A stretch of 64,000 nucleotides of DNA. Origin: Chitinophagaceae bacterium (lineage in GTDB: Bacteria; Bacteroidota; Bacteroidia; Chitinophagales; Chitinophagaceae). Location of the stretch: the NCBI GenBank assembly GCA_947454235.1, contig CANGIY010000013.1:1-64000 (forward strand). The letters are read 5' to 3'. Of the stretch, positions 55,101 to 62,815 are shown piece after piece. Within the stretch, counting starts at the first letter, position 1. Each line of letters opens with the position of its first letter. The notes under the pieces are model-generated. The model saw only the letters and a list, made by a program, of their open reading frames with translations. It ran no database searches and had not been told where the DNA came from. The translations under genes and the position numbers were made by a program.

Positions 55101-55540
55101 CGTTCGGTACATGGAGCACAAGAAACCCATTGGTTGCGTTCGCCGTTCCACTTACTGCTACAGGTACCGTACTCGGCATTACACCTGGTTCTACTTACCT
55201 TGTATATACAGTTAGAAATGCGTGCGGAGTAACATCTGATTCAATGCTTATTACTACTAAAAACTGTACTGCAGACGTTGATCAAGTGTCGAACACTACA
55301 GAAGAAGTATTCAGCGTAACTCCTAACCCAAGCAGTGGTAATGTGAACATCATGCTGAATGGCGATGCAACTGCCTCTTATACAGTTACATTAAATGATG
55401 TTGCTGGTCGTAAAATAGCTACATGGTCGTTGGTTGCAGGTAAAAACAACGAAGTATCAATCGATGCTCCAAAAGGTATTTACTTCATGACTGCCGATGT
55501 AAAAGGTGCAAGAATTACGAAAAGGATTGTTATTGAATAG
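52136..55540 (+). CDS. Large tandem-repeat T9SS cargo protein (Ig-like repeats)
   Basis: 1134 residues: signal peptide (VVLLPSLSFGQ), a cadherin/Big-like first module (about 30-135), then 12 tandem Ig-like repeats of about 76 residues from about 135 to 1040, and a T9SS type A sorting domain (FSVTPNPSSGNVNIML, then PKGIYFMTADVKGARITKRIVIE). Each repeat has two Cys, one in an (I/V)CxG early motif and one in a late xCG motif, so a disulfide per repeat is likely. Probably a surface adhesin or fibre. A second, truncated relative lies at the right edge. Confidence 0.88.
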   Translation: MKRLISSFFIPILVVLLPSLSFGQTGTPMFSRGHLQFLTVCNSSGTITIDTTLAVNDTTAGELLTWSMLAAPAHGTANADDTATSTGGVVTRSTFTYAPTSGYTGADTFFVTVTNGVVVDTMEINVTVVGTPDAGTISGADSICVGATRTYSSSSTDGTWSLSNTSASLSGANVTGSAAGLDTLVYTVSNACGTTSASKSIQIVGLTSAGSISGTDFVCAGATDTLSASVAGGSWSMAHSFASVSDGVVTGVSAGFDTVLYTVTAYCGSDVASFPIEVRTVPTVAALTGSDSICVGATTTISSGTSGGSWAMASTFARVSTAGVVNGTSAGNDTVIYSVSNVCGTTSVTKPVTVVALTDAGSITGASSVCIGTTDTLTATVSGGSWSARVGYVTVPGGEATALTVGTDTVVYTVSGYCGSATATFPITVISTPTLAALTGVDSICVGGSTTISESVTGGTWSATGSSISVSTAGVVTGVSTGIDTVVYSLSNTCGTSTVTKAITVLTLPSAGSVSGSATLCIGATDTLSTTITGGSWSVLHGYASISGGVLTGVSTGFDTVVYSVTGFCGTSTTSHSFEVMTVPYVSAISGVDTLCTSGTHTFTDSVAGGSWNVAVGHVSVTTGGVVTAVSAGYDTVIYSLSNSCGMTNASAPVYVMTTPDAGSITCASSVCTGATITARESVTGGTWSLSNTHATMTDSVITGATTGLDTLSYSLTNRCGTSSATHVISVITVPDAGTISGSTALCVGGHTTVSSTTTGGTWSLANATATLSADTLTAIAYGTETVSYIVSNACGADTATLSIAIDSAAPVAGSIVGRPDLCVGDTTHYTCIPSGGTWSVTNTAIGTIDASGLITVIGEGIDSVIYTVSNACGSNSSMATFAAHALPHSAPVTGYDSVCAGGGTITLSTTATGGRWISSQPIFANVDTTGVVTGNFHGSVDIFYIVSNSCGADTARHHVDINIPAGPIIGADTVCIGLTPSIFIDMTPFGTWSTRNPLVAFAVPLTATGTVLGITPGSTYLVYTVRNACGVTSDSMLITTKNCTADVDQVSNTTEEVFSVTPNPSSGNVNIMLNGDATASYTVTLNDVAGRKIATWSLVAGKNNEVSIDAPKGIYFMTADVKGARITKRIVIE

Positions 55541-55562
55541 TTCTAACGTACATAAATTTTAG

Positions 55563-55594
55563 AAGCGGCTCCGATTGGAGCCGCTTTTGTTTTA
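55563..55594 (+). terminator. Terminator of the repeat cargo gene
   Basis: Perfect 10-bp stem (AAGCGGCTCC 55563-55572, GGAGCCGCTT 55577-55586), loop GATT, then TTGTTTTAG. Confidence 0.83.
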
Positions 55595-55644
55595 GTTTAA
55601 CAAAAAAATGATTTGAATCATGATTTTTGATATGATAACAAACC

Positions 55645-55652
55645 TACATTTG
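55645..55652 (+). promoter_or_regulatory. -7 promoter element of yidD
   Basis: TACATTTG, exact consensus, 28 bases before the TTG start. A TTG at 55627-55629 gives a spacer of only 15. Confidence 0.45.
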
Positions 55653-55680
55653 CAGCCAATTTTAGATATATAGCCGAAAG

Positions 55681-55902
55681 TTGAAGTTCTTATTTTCACA
55701 ACTGTTTATTGCCATTATCCGTATTTACCAAGGGGTTATTTCCCCATTTCTGCCTAATAGTTGCAGGTACACACCAACATGTAGTGCATACGGCATTGAG
55801 GCCATAAAAAAGCATGGGCCCTTCAAGGGAGGACGGTTAGCCATTAAAAGAATTGCCTCTTGCAACCAATGGGGCGGCAGTGGCTATGATCCGGTACCGT
55901 AG
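55681..55902 (+). CDS. yidD: Membrane protein insertion efficiency factor YidD
   Basis: 73 residues. N-terminal amphipathic membrane segment and the conserved [28 protein letters not shown] and [12 protein letters not shown] motifs of YidD, which assists YidC in membrane protein insertion. The initiator is TTG: there is an in-frame stop at 55663 and no ATG before the conserved part. Not next to rnpA or yidC as in many other bacteria. Confidence 0.92.
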   Translation: MKFLFSQLFIAIIRIYQGVISPFLPNSCRYTPTCSAYGIEAIKKHGPFKGGRLAIKRIASCNQWGGSGYDPVP

Positions 55903-56037
55903 GGTTAACTTCACTTTACGAATTATTATAAAAATTTATTTTTTGTATTTTAACAAATCCTTTGATAAAATGCAAAAACCCCTCCATTTTAATAACTTTC
56001 AGTTAAATATATTTCTCAGCTTAATTCATTCACTTTT

Positions 56038-56071
56038 TTGACCACCAAAAGGTCGATTTGGAGTACATTTG
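56038..56071 (+). promoter_or_regulatory. Promoter of the hexapeptide-protein gene
   Basis: TTG (56038-56040), 23-base spacer, TACATTTG (56064-56071). It overlaps the TTG at 56069 that would extend the next gene, so that upstream start is unlikely. Confidence 0.6.
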
Positions 56072-56095
56072 TTGCTACAAATTAAATTCTATTTC

Positions 56096-56695
56096 ATGTT
56101 TTACTCATTTAAAGGGTTTGTTCCTGTGGTTCATCCCAGTTCATTTGTACACCCACAAGCTTCTGTAATCGGCAACGTAATTATTGGTAAAGATGTTTAC
56201 GTTGGTCCGGGTGCAGCCATACGTGGCGACTGGGGAGGAATTGTGATTGAAGACGGCTGTAATGTTCAGGAAAACTGTACTATTCACATGTTTCCGGGCA
56301 TTACAATAACCCTGAGCGCAGGCGCACATATTGGGCATGGTGCCATTGTACACGGCGCGAATATTGGCCGAAACGTACTCATAGGTATGAACTCCGTTAT
56401 TATGGATGAAGCCGAAATAGGGGCAGAAAGCATAGTAGGGGCACTGTCATTTGTGCCCGCCAAAACCATAATAGCCCCACGCTCATTGGTTGTAGGAAAT
56501 CCGGGTAAAGTAATTAAGCAGGTATCTGATGAAATGCTTGCTTGGAAGACCATGGGTACTGAACTATACCAAACGTTACCGGCCGACTGCTACTCAAGCA
56601 TGGAAGCCTGCGAACCCTTACGGGAAGTACCTTTGAACCGTCCGGCACAAGATGCACTTTTTGAAACATGGGAGAAAATTAAACAGAAAAAATAA
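56096..56695 (+). CDS. Gamma-carbonic-anhydrase-like (PaaY) hexapeptide protein
   Basis: 199 residues. Left-handed beta-helix of hexapeptide repeats (IGNVIIGKDVYVGPGAAIRGD through VLIGMNSVIMDEAEIGAESIVGA) with the family's zinc histidines in NCTIHMF and AHIGHGAIVHG. Members bind zinc or iron; carbonic anhydrase or thioesterase (PaaY) activities are known, but this one is not assigned. The ATG at 56096 follows the promoter; the frame could start at 56069 inside the -7 box. Confidence 0.88.
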   Translation: MFYSFKGFVPVVHPSSFVHPQASVIGNVIIGKDVYVGPGAAIRGDWGGIVIEDGCNVQENCTIHMFPGITITLSAGAHIGHGAIVHGANIGRNVLIGMNSVIMDEAEIGAESIVGALSFVPAKTIIAPRSLVVGNPGKVIKQVSDEMLAWKTMGTELYQTLPADCYSSMEACEPLREVPLNRPAQDALFETWEKIKQKK

Positions 56696-56719
56696 CCAAT
56701 ATGCTCATTTACGGGCAAT

Positions 56720-56750
56720 AAAAAAACCCTGAATATTCAGGGTTTTTTTA
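56720..56750. terminator. Bidirectional terminator between hexapeptide and ArsR genes
   Basis: Palindrome of at least 13 bp per arm (AAAAAACCCTGAA and TTCAGGGTTTTTT, 56721-56748) with T-rich ends on both strands; serves the two convergent genes. Confidence 0.85.
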
Positions 56751-56770
56751 TTTAAATCAGTTGCCTGATA

Positions 56771-57133
56771 TTAGTTGTTCGCGTCGTCTGAGTGAACCAA
56801 TTCGTTAACGAATTTAGCTACTGCAGCGATACGAGCGTGGTTTAATGCATAGTGGATGAATTTACCATCACGCTCAGTGATTACGATATTCGCGCGACGG
56901 AGAATAGCAAGGTGCTGTGAAGCAACAGACTGCTCTAAACGCAACTTAACGTAGATGTCAGTAACGTTCATACGCTTGTTCTCTTCCAACAATTTAATCA
57001 CTTGCTGACGAAGCTTGTGGTTAATTGCTCTCAAAGTCATAGCAGCGTTCTTTACAGCTACATAATCCAATTTAATTTGATCGTTTGCGCTCTCGTTTTT
57101 GCGAATAACCAGTGTGTTTGCTGATGTTTCCAT
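56771..57133 (-). CDS. ArsR-family winged-helix transcriptional regulator
   Basis: 120 residues. Winged helix-turn-helix: HKLRQQVIKLLEENKRMNVTDI, recognition helix QSVASQHLAILRRANIV and wing TERDGKFIHYALN (about 36-100). No metal-binding cysteines are visible, so it is probably not an arsenic or metal sensor of the classical kind. The regulon is unknown; no related operon is adjacent. Confidence 0.88.
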   Translation of the reverse strand: METSANTLVIRKNESANDQIKLDYVAVKNAAMTLRAINHKLRQQVIKLLEENKRMNVTDIYVKLRLEQSVASQHLAILRRANIVITERDGKFIHYALNHARIAAVAKFVNELVHSDDANN

Positions 57134-57326
57134 TAATTAAAATTTACGGTGTTTAAATGACTAAATAACTTTTATTTGTATCTCAGATATTCTGTTTTCG
57201 AATATTTGCGCAAACATACGCAATTCCGAAGATATGACGACCAAAATATTTTCCACAAACTTGTTAATCCATAGTTAAAATATGGATAGCTTAATATAAG
57301 TTTATGCCTTTCTTATTGCCTTTCAA

Positions 57327-57995
57327 CTACTTATGCGTGTAAACTTGTTTAAGGTAAAATGGCTCTGCGGTTGACAATTTTACTGAATTTTTACTCATAT
57401 ATTGCAAATGACTGAACAGACACCAATTTTTAGGGTCGATTTGATCGATTTCATGCACATAGATTTTATTACCATGCAATTCCTTCAAAAATGTCGGAAA
57501 AACTGTAGTAGAAAGCACCAAATCTTCATTTTTTTCCAGCACTACGGCAAGCTCATCTTCAGAAATATGCTTTGCTTCGTCAATAGGGTTGAATTCAGCA
57601 TCAAACAACTGTATAAAATACTCTTTTTCACGTGCCTTGAGTACGGCACCCACCTTTTTGCCCTTAAATTGAAGATTGCAGAACAAAGCATAAGAAAGTA
57701 ACGCCAGCTTATTGTCGGCGAATAGCGGTATGTCTAATGCAAAACACAAACCCTTGGCAGTTGCCATACCAATGCGCAAACCAGTATAGGAGCCGGGGCC
57801 GGCACAAACACCCACACCATTCAATTCTTTGAAAGTAATTTCCGCTTTCTTCAGTGCCTCTTCAATCATCAGATTGATATTGGCAGCATGGTTCCGGGCT
57901 TCCGGACTTGTAATTTCAGCTATCAGCTCGCCAGCCTTGTGCACCAGTACCGTACAAGTATCCGCCGACGTATCTATCAATAAAACGTTTTCCAT
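57327..57995 (-). CDS. tsaB: tRNA threonylcarbamoyladenosine protein TsaB
   Basis: 222 residues of the ASKHA fold. TsaB pairs with TsaD in making t6A37 on tRNA. N-terminal LLIDTSADTC, the glycine loop GVCAGPGSYTGLRIGMATAKGLCFALDIP and RNHAANINLMIEEAL are diagnostic. The frame extends to 58136, but the ATG at 57993-57995 matches the family start and is followed by the first conserved strand. A -7 box (58007-58014) precedes it. Divergent from ridA. Confidence 0.92.
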   Translation of the reverse strand: MENVLLIDTSADTCTVLVHKAGELIAEITSPEARNHAANINLMIEEALKKAEITFKELNGVGVCAGPGSYTGLRIGMATAKGLCFALDIPLFADNKLALLSYALFCNLQFKGKKVGAVLKAREKEYFIQLFDAEFNPIDEAKHISEDELAVVLEKNEDLVLSTTVFPTFLKELHGNKIYVHEIDQIDPKNWCLFSHLQYMSKNSVKLSTAEPFYLKQVYTHK

Positions 57996-58006
57996 TTTTT
58001 CCGCTG

Positions 58007-58014
58007 CAAATGTA
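58007..58014 (-). promoter_or_regulatory. -7 promoter element of tsaB
   Basis: TACATTTG on the minus strand, 11 bases before the tsaB ATG. It is 10 bases from the ridA -7 box on the opposite strand, so the two core promoters must overlap. Confidence 0.55.
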
Positions 58015-58024
58015 AGTATCGTAT

Positions 58025-58032
58025 TACTTTTG
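58025..58032 (+). promoter_or_regulatory. -7 promoter element of ridA
   Basis: TACTTTTG, exact consensus, 5 bases before the ridA ATG; transcription would begin close to the start codon. Confidence 0.55.
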
Positions 58033-58037
58033 TATTC

Positions 58038-58418
58038 ATGGAAAAGAAAATCATTTTTACAGAACAGGCTCCGGCCCCCATCGGACCATATAATCAGGCA
58101 GTATCTTTTGGTAATTTCCTTTTTGTTTCGGGTCAAATCGCTATCGACCAGTCGACTGGCAATTTAATAACAGAGAACGTTATTGATGAAACCCGCCAGG
58201 TGATGAAAAATCTGGAGGCTGTTTTAGCTGCTGGAGGCATGAATTTCTCAAACGTGGTAAAAAGCACTATTTTCCTGATGGACATGAAGCAGTTTGCAAC
58301 TGTCAACGAAATTTATGGCGAGTATTTCCCTGAAAATGCACCTGCGCGCGAAACTGTACAAGTGGCAGGACTACCTAAAGGAGTAAATGTAGAAATCAGC
58401 GTTATAGCTGCGAAATAA
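58038..58418 (+). CDS. ridA: Enamine/imine deaminase RidA
   Basis: 126 residues of the YjgF/YER057c/UK114 family. Deaminates reactive 2-aminoacrylate-type enamines made by PLP enzymes. APAPIGPYNQAV, FVSGQIAID, the Arg in PARETVQVAGLPKG and the usual length identify it. Divergent from tsaB with only 42 bases between start codons; converges on the TPR sensor gene 7 bases downstream. Confidence 0.94.
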   Translation: MEKKIIFTEQAPAPIGPYNQAVSFGNFLFVSGQIAIDQSTGNLITENVIDETRQVMKNLEAVLAAGGMNFSNVVKSTIFLMDMKQFATVNEIYGEYFPENAPARETVQVAGLPKGVNVEISVIAAK

Positions 58419-58425
58419 TTGAGTT

Positions 58426-60141
58426 TTATTTGTTGTGGCCTGCGGAAGGATTGTTCTTCTGCAGGCTATTTTCTTTGTCAACTACCTTGATTATCACGTC
58501 ATCGAGCCGCTCAGAAACTGAGATTACCCCTTCCATTAGTTCTTTATTAACCGGGTCGGCCGGGTCTTCGAGATTAAACAAAGAAGCCAGTCCCATAAGC
58601 GTAGTTACCGGTCCGCGTATTTCGTGTGATTGAATAAAGGCAATATCGGCAAGCACGTCGCTTTGCGCCTTAATGTGTTCCAGATGTTTCTCCTTTTCTT
58701 CTTTTAAATGCCTGTTTGATTTTATCTGTTGCGCAAATTTTCTGACTAACCACACCAACAAAAACAAAAGGAAAACAATACCGGCAATATAGATGATATA
58801 TAACTTTTGGTTGTTGGCTTTCCGCAACTTTTCCAATGTTATATCCTTGTCTTTCAATTCAAGTTCGTGGCTGGCTTCAAGTTTGGAAATCGCAAGGCGG
58901 TTGTTCATCGACTGTGTAGAATCTTCCCAATAAACTGCTTGCTGGAAATCTTTTAAACTTGCAGTCATATCTCCTAATGTAGAATCCACTCTACTTAAAT
59001 CTTTATACAACAAAGGCAAACTGGAGAAATCATGTACTGACGCAATTACTTTTGCAGCGATATTTAGAGTGTCTTTTGCTTTTTTGAGTAGTTGATTCCT
59101 ATTGCCGTAAAAATTTGAATCTAATGCCTGTAGCATAAAGGATTGCCCTAAACCGAGAAGGCAAAAACCCTCACTTTTCTTGAAATTGTATTGACGATTA
59201 AGTATTAATGCGGTGTCATAAAGCCGATTTGCAGTTTCATATTTCTTAATCAATGAATACACGTCAGCCAGATTGCAGTAATTAATGGTGATGTAATTTT
59301 TAGCACCTATTGCCAATGCGCCTGAAAGAGCTTCCTGATAATAAAACAAAGCCGAATCGTAAATTTTCTGAGCTTTAAACACTGAACCTATATTAGATAA
59401 GCATGCAGCTACAGTATTTGCATCGCCTGTTTTTCTATTCAGTTGCAATGCCTGCCTATACACCTCGAGTGCTTTGCCATGTTGTCGCTGACTCTTGTAA
59501 ATGATACCGATGTTTACCAGCGTATTTCCAATACGCAAACTATCCTTCAACTCATAAAAAAGGTTCAATGCCTTAAAATTGTAGTCGAGTGCCTTTACAT
59601 TATTTCCGGTTTTATTGAAAACCAATGCGAGTGAAGCATAATCGTTTGCAATACCTTCCTGATTATTGAGGGATTTGTTGATTTCTAACGCCAGATTAAG
59701 GAAGTTAACAGCCGAATCATAAATTGATTTGGCGCCGTACATTGAACCTATATTCGCTAAATTCTTTGCCTCGTCCTTTAAATTATTCAGTTTGCGATTG
59801 ACACCTCGGGCAGCAATATAGTAACCAAGCGCTCTATCTATTTCACTTTTAATCTGGTAGTTCTGCCCTATTACGTTGTTAGCTAGCGCAAAACCTTGCT
59901 CCCAATTGATCTTCCCTGAAATCTCTAGTGCTTTTTCGCCAAAAATTATCCCGGAATCCGGTTTGAAGTACTTATAATTTGAAGCAACTGAAACCAAGTA
60001 CTTTACCCTTTCCGAATCATCTTTGACAAACTTCGATTGCTGGGCAAAAAGAGAATCCAACTGGGGCTTACCGTTTGACAACTTCGCAAAAGACTGAACA
60101 CAAAAAGCCAGACACATCAATACAAGTACAACGCGGTTCAT
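58426..60141 (-). CDS. TPR sensor protein with histidine-kinase dimerisation domain, no ATPase
   Basis: 571 residues: signal peptide (VLVLMCLAFCVQSFA), periplasmic TPR repeats to about 440, one transmembrane helix (LYIIYIAGIVFLLFLLVWLV, about 446-465), a short coiled coil and a DHp-like helix pair with the H-box FIQSHEIRGPVTTL (His506). It stops about 65 residues after the His, so the HATPase domain is absent. It may be phosphorylated by another kinase or act as a scaffold. Similar H-box proteins lie at 62166-63373. Confidence 0.78.
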   Translation of the reverse strand: MNRVVLVLMCLAFCVQSFAKLSNGKPQLDSLFAQQSKFVKDDSERVKYLVSVASNYKYFKPDSGIIFGEKALEISGKINWEQGFALANNVIGQNYQIKSEIDRALGYYIAARGVNRKLNNLKDEAKNLANIGSMYGAKSIYDSAVNFLNLALEINKSLNNQEGIANDYASLALVFNKTGNNVKALDYNFKALNLFYELKDSLRIGNTLVNIGIIYKSQRQHGKALEVYRQALQLNRKTGDANTVAACLSNIGSVFKAQKIYDSALFYYQEALSGALAIGAKNYITINYCNLADVYSLIKKYETANRLYDTALILNRQYNFKKSEGFCLLGLGQSFMLQALDSNFYGNRNQLLKKAKDTLNIAAKVIASVHDFSSLPLLYKDLSRVDSTLGDMTASLKDFQQAVYWEDSTQSMNNRLAISKLEASHELELKDKDITLEKLRKANNQKLYIIYIAGIVFLLFLLVWLVRKFAQQIKSNRHLKEEKEKHLEHIKAQSDVLADIAFIQSHEIRGPVTTLMGLASLFNLEDPADPVNKELMEGVISVSERLDDVIIKVVDKENSLQKNNPSAGHNK

Positions 60142-60262
60142 AGGTTAAAATTAGTGATAGTTTTTAACTAACTAAAAAATCTACAATGTTATTGCGCTGC
60201 CAGCCAACCTTTTAACAAATCAAGAACCTATGGCCTACCAAAAACCAATGAACCTCAAAAAA

Positions 60263-60296
60263 TTGAAGTAACTGCCCTTTCAATGAGTTACTTTTG
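60263..60296 (+). promoter_or_regulatory. Promoter of argS
   Basis: TTG (60263-60265), 23-base spacer, TACTTTTG (60289-60296), 16 bases before the ATG. Confidence 0.55.
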
Positions 60297-60312
60297 CACA
60301 AAGTTTTGAAGA

Positions 60313-62112
60313 ATGAGTTTATCGGCTGAAATTAAACATCTTGTTAGTACCACTATTGCTGAATTGTATCCGGAAGTTGATTTGAATGCGACACCAATTT
60401 CCATTAATTTAACCAAGGCTGAATTTGAAGGTGATTACACCGTTGTATTATTTCCTTATGTAAAGACATTGCGCATGAAGCCCGATGTACTTGGCAATAC
60501 AATTGGTGAAAAACTGGTGGCGCAGCATTCTTTATTTTCAAAATTCAGTGTGGTTGCAGGTTTCTTAAACCTGACCATTGCCGACAAATACTTTATTGAC
60601 CTGCTTCAACGCAACTTTAATGACAAGTGCTATGGCACTCAGGCATTGAAAAACAACAAAGTGATGGTTGAGTACAGCTCTCCCAACACCAATAAGCCAC
60701 TGCACTTCGGTCACCTGAGGAATATCTTTTTGGGTGCCGCTGTTTCTGAAATATTAAAAGCTACAGGCAATGGCGTTGTAAAAGCCAACCTCATCAACGA
60801 CCGTGGCATACATATTTGCAAGTCGATGATTGCCTGGAAAAAAACGGCGAATGGTGCTACCCCTGAATCTACCGGCACAAAAGGTGACCACCTTGTGGGT
60901 GACTACTACGTTAAGTTCAACGAACTATATAAAGCGGAACTCGCACAACTAATTGCGGGTGGTATGGATGAAAAAACTGCCGAAAAGGAAGCGCCAATCA
61001 TGAAAGAAGCACAGGACATGCTTCGTCTGTGGGAAGCGGGCGACCCTGAAACCATGCAATTATGGAAAGCTATGAACGGCTGGGTGTACGAAGGCTTCAA
61101 TGTTACTTACGACAAAATGGGTATTTCGTTCGACAAATGGTATTACGAAAGCGAAACCTACCTCTTGGGTAAAAAACTGGTTGAAGACGGACTCAAAAAA
61201 GGTGTGCTGTTCAAAAAAGAGAATGGATCAATTTGGATTGACCTTTCAGCAGATGGACTGGATGAAAAATTACTTTTAAGAGGTGATGGCACATCGGTGT
61301 ATATCACACAAGACCTCGGCACAGCAAAACTCAAGTATGAAGACTTCTGCTTAAGCAAATCGATTTATGTAATTGCTGATGAGCAGAACTACCACATGCA
61401 AGTGCTTCAATTGATACTTGCGAAATTGGGTGAGCCTTGCGCACCAACCATTCACCACCTTTCTTATGGAATGGTAGAACTACCAACCGGAAGAATGAAA
61501 AGTAGGGAAGGTACGGTTGTTGATGCCGATGACATGATTGCTGAAATGGTTCAACTTGCACTTGAGCAAACCAAACAACAAGGCAAAACTGACGGTTTCA
61601 CAGAAGAGGAATTGAACCAGCTTGCTGAAATGATTGGCTTGGGTGCGTTGAAGTTTTATTTGTTGCGCGTTGACCCTAAGAAAAAAATGATCTTCGACCC
61701 GAAAGAGTCGATTGATTTGCACGGATTCACCGCTACTTTCATTCAGTATGCGCATGCCCGTATTTGCTCTATTTTACGCAAAGAACAAGTGGAACTTTTG
61801 CCTTCTGCCGCACAACTGAATGCAGCTAAGGCTAAAACCGACATTCATAAACTTGAAAAAGACCTTTTAAAACATTTAGAGCTCTACCCTACAGTACTAA
61901 ACAATGCATCAAACGAGCTGAACCCATCTGAAATGTGCAATTACTGCTTTCAGTTGGCTCAGTTATTCAATGGATTCTATGCTGAATTAAGTATTTCAAA
62001 GGCGGAGTCAGAAGAAGCAAAACATTTCAGATTGATGCTGATTGTAATGACTGCATTGGTGTTACGCAATGGCATGAAGCTAATGGGAATTGCGTTACCG
62101 GAAAAAATGTAA
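60313..62112 (+). CDS. argS: Arginyl-tRNA synthetase
   Basis: 599 residues, class I synthetase. N-terminal additional domain (about 1-85), HFGH signature (131-134) after VEYSSPNTNKPL, the KMSKS-like loop as MKSRE (395-399, GRMKSREGTVV), and a C-terminal anticodon-binding helical domain ending with the usual LMGI(A)LPEKM. Monocistronic. Confidence 0.96.
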   Translation: MSLSAEIKHLVSTTIAELYPEVDLNATPISINLTKAEFEGDYTVVLFPYVKTLRMKPDVLGNTIGEKLVAQHSLFSKFSVVAGFLNLTIADKYFIDLLQRNFNDKCYGTQALKNNKVMVEYSSPNTNKPLHFGHLRNIFLGAAVSEILKATGNGVVKANLINDRGIHICKSMIAWKKTANGATPESTGTKGDHLVGDYYVKFNELYKAELAQLIAGGMDEKTAEKEAPIMKEAQDMLRLWEAGDPETMQLWKAMNGWVYEGFNVTYDKMGISFDKWYYESETYLLGKKLVEDGLKKGVLFKKENGSIWIDLSADGLDEKLLLRGDGTSVYITQDLGTAKLKYEDFCLSKSIYVIADEQNYHMQVLQLILAKLGEPCAPTIHHLSYGMVELPTGRMKSREGTVVDADDMIAEMVQLALEQTKQQGKTDGFTEEELNQLAEMIGLGALKFYLLRVDPKKKMIFDPKESIDLHGFTATFIQYAHARICSILRKEQVELLPSAAQLNAAKAKTDIHKLEKDLLKHLELYPTVLNNASNELNPSEMCNYCFQLAQLFNGFYAELSISKAESEEAKHFRLMLIVMTALVLRNGMKLMGIALPEKM

Positions 62113-62136
62113 AGGGATGTAAAGAAACTAATTTAA

Positions 62137-62175
62137 AAAGGTGCTCTGTGACATATGGAGCACCTTTATTTTTTT
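62137..62175 (+). terminator. argS terminator
   Basis: 10-bp stem (62137-62146 with 62058+100 to 62167, i.e. 62158-62167), 11-base loop, then ATTTTTTTA. The T-run overlaps the last codons of the convergent PAS gene. Confidence 0.75.
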
Positions 62176-62750
62176 ATTTCGTTGGGGGTAGAAATTTGTT
62201 CCTGAACTTGAGTCAATGCTGTTACTTTATTGATTGAATCTTCAAGATCGGTCGCCAGTTGACATAACTTGTCAATTAGTTGTTCTTCTTCCGAACCCTC
62301 TGTAACCAGATGCTCTTCAAAAAGCTGGGTGATACCAAGAATATTTGCCGCATGACGCCTCACCTCGTGCGATTGTAAAAAAGCAATGTCATTAAGGCGT
62401 TCTTCCGGAGTCAGATCTTTAAAAAATGCAACACCATACGTTTTTCCGGCCTCCTGGTACACTTGCGCGCTGGTAATCAAAGCTTTCTTGATAATTCCAG
62501 TCGGCGTTATAATACGCACTTCCAATTCTTTGTAAGAATCAGACTGCATGAACTCGTAAAACTTCTGTGTCATTTCAGGCCTGTCTTCTTCAGGACACAA
62601 TTCCGACTGCAGCTTACCTATCAAACCACTAATTGGGGTCTCCATTAACCTCGAGGCAGCTTCATTTGCGAATACAATTTTACCTGTTTCTGCATCGGCA
62701 ATGAACAATGCATCTTTTGAACTGGAAATCAAAGACTTTACTAAACCCAT
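62166..62750 (-). CDS. PAS protein with DHp-like H-box, no ATPase
   Basis: 194 residues: one PAS domain (about 5-112: DALFIADAETGKIVFANEAASRL, VAFFKDLTPEERL) followed by a helix pair with LNDIAFLQSHEVRRHAANIL (His128), after which only about 65 residues remain. No HATPase domain, membrane segment or signal peptide. Cytoplasmic, probably a sensor or phosphoacceptor partner. Paralogue of the gene 65 bases upstream on the same strand, so an operon is likely. Confidence 0.75.
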   Translation of the reverse strand: MGLVKSLISSSKDALFIADAETGKIVFANEAASRLMETPISGLIGKLQSELCPEEDRPEMTQKFYEFMQSDSYKELEVRIITPTGIIKKALITSAQVYQEAGKTYGVAFFKDLTPEERLNDIAFLQSHEVRRHAANILGITQLFEEHLVTEGSEEEQLIDKLCQLATDLEDSINKVTALTQVQEQISTPNEIKK

Positions 62751-62815
62751 ATATTTATTTCAGCTTTTACTTTTTAAAGGGCGTTATCCACTCACTAGCA
62801 ACATGAAAACTCAAT

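Noticed and set aside
52540-55260. Possible CRISPR or simple DNA repeat array
   Set aside because: The periodicity of about 228 bases is that of protein repeats in an open frame; DNA identity between units is modest and there are no short identical repeats with unique spacers.
57996-58136. Longer N-terminus for TsaB
   Set aside because: The 47 extra residues overlap the divergent ridA gene and both promoters, and do not resemble TsaB.
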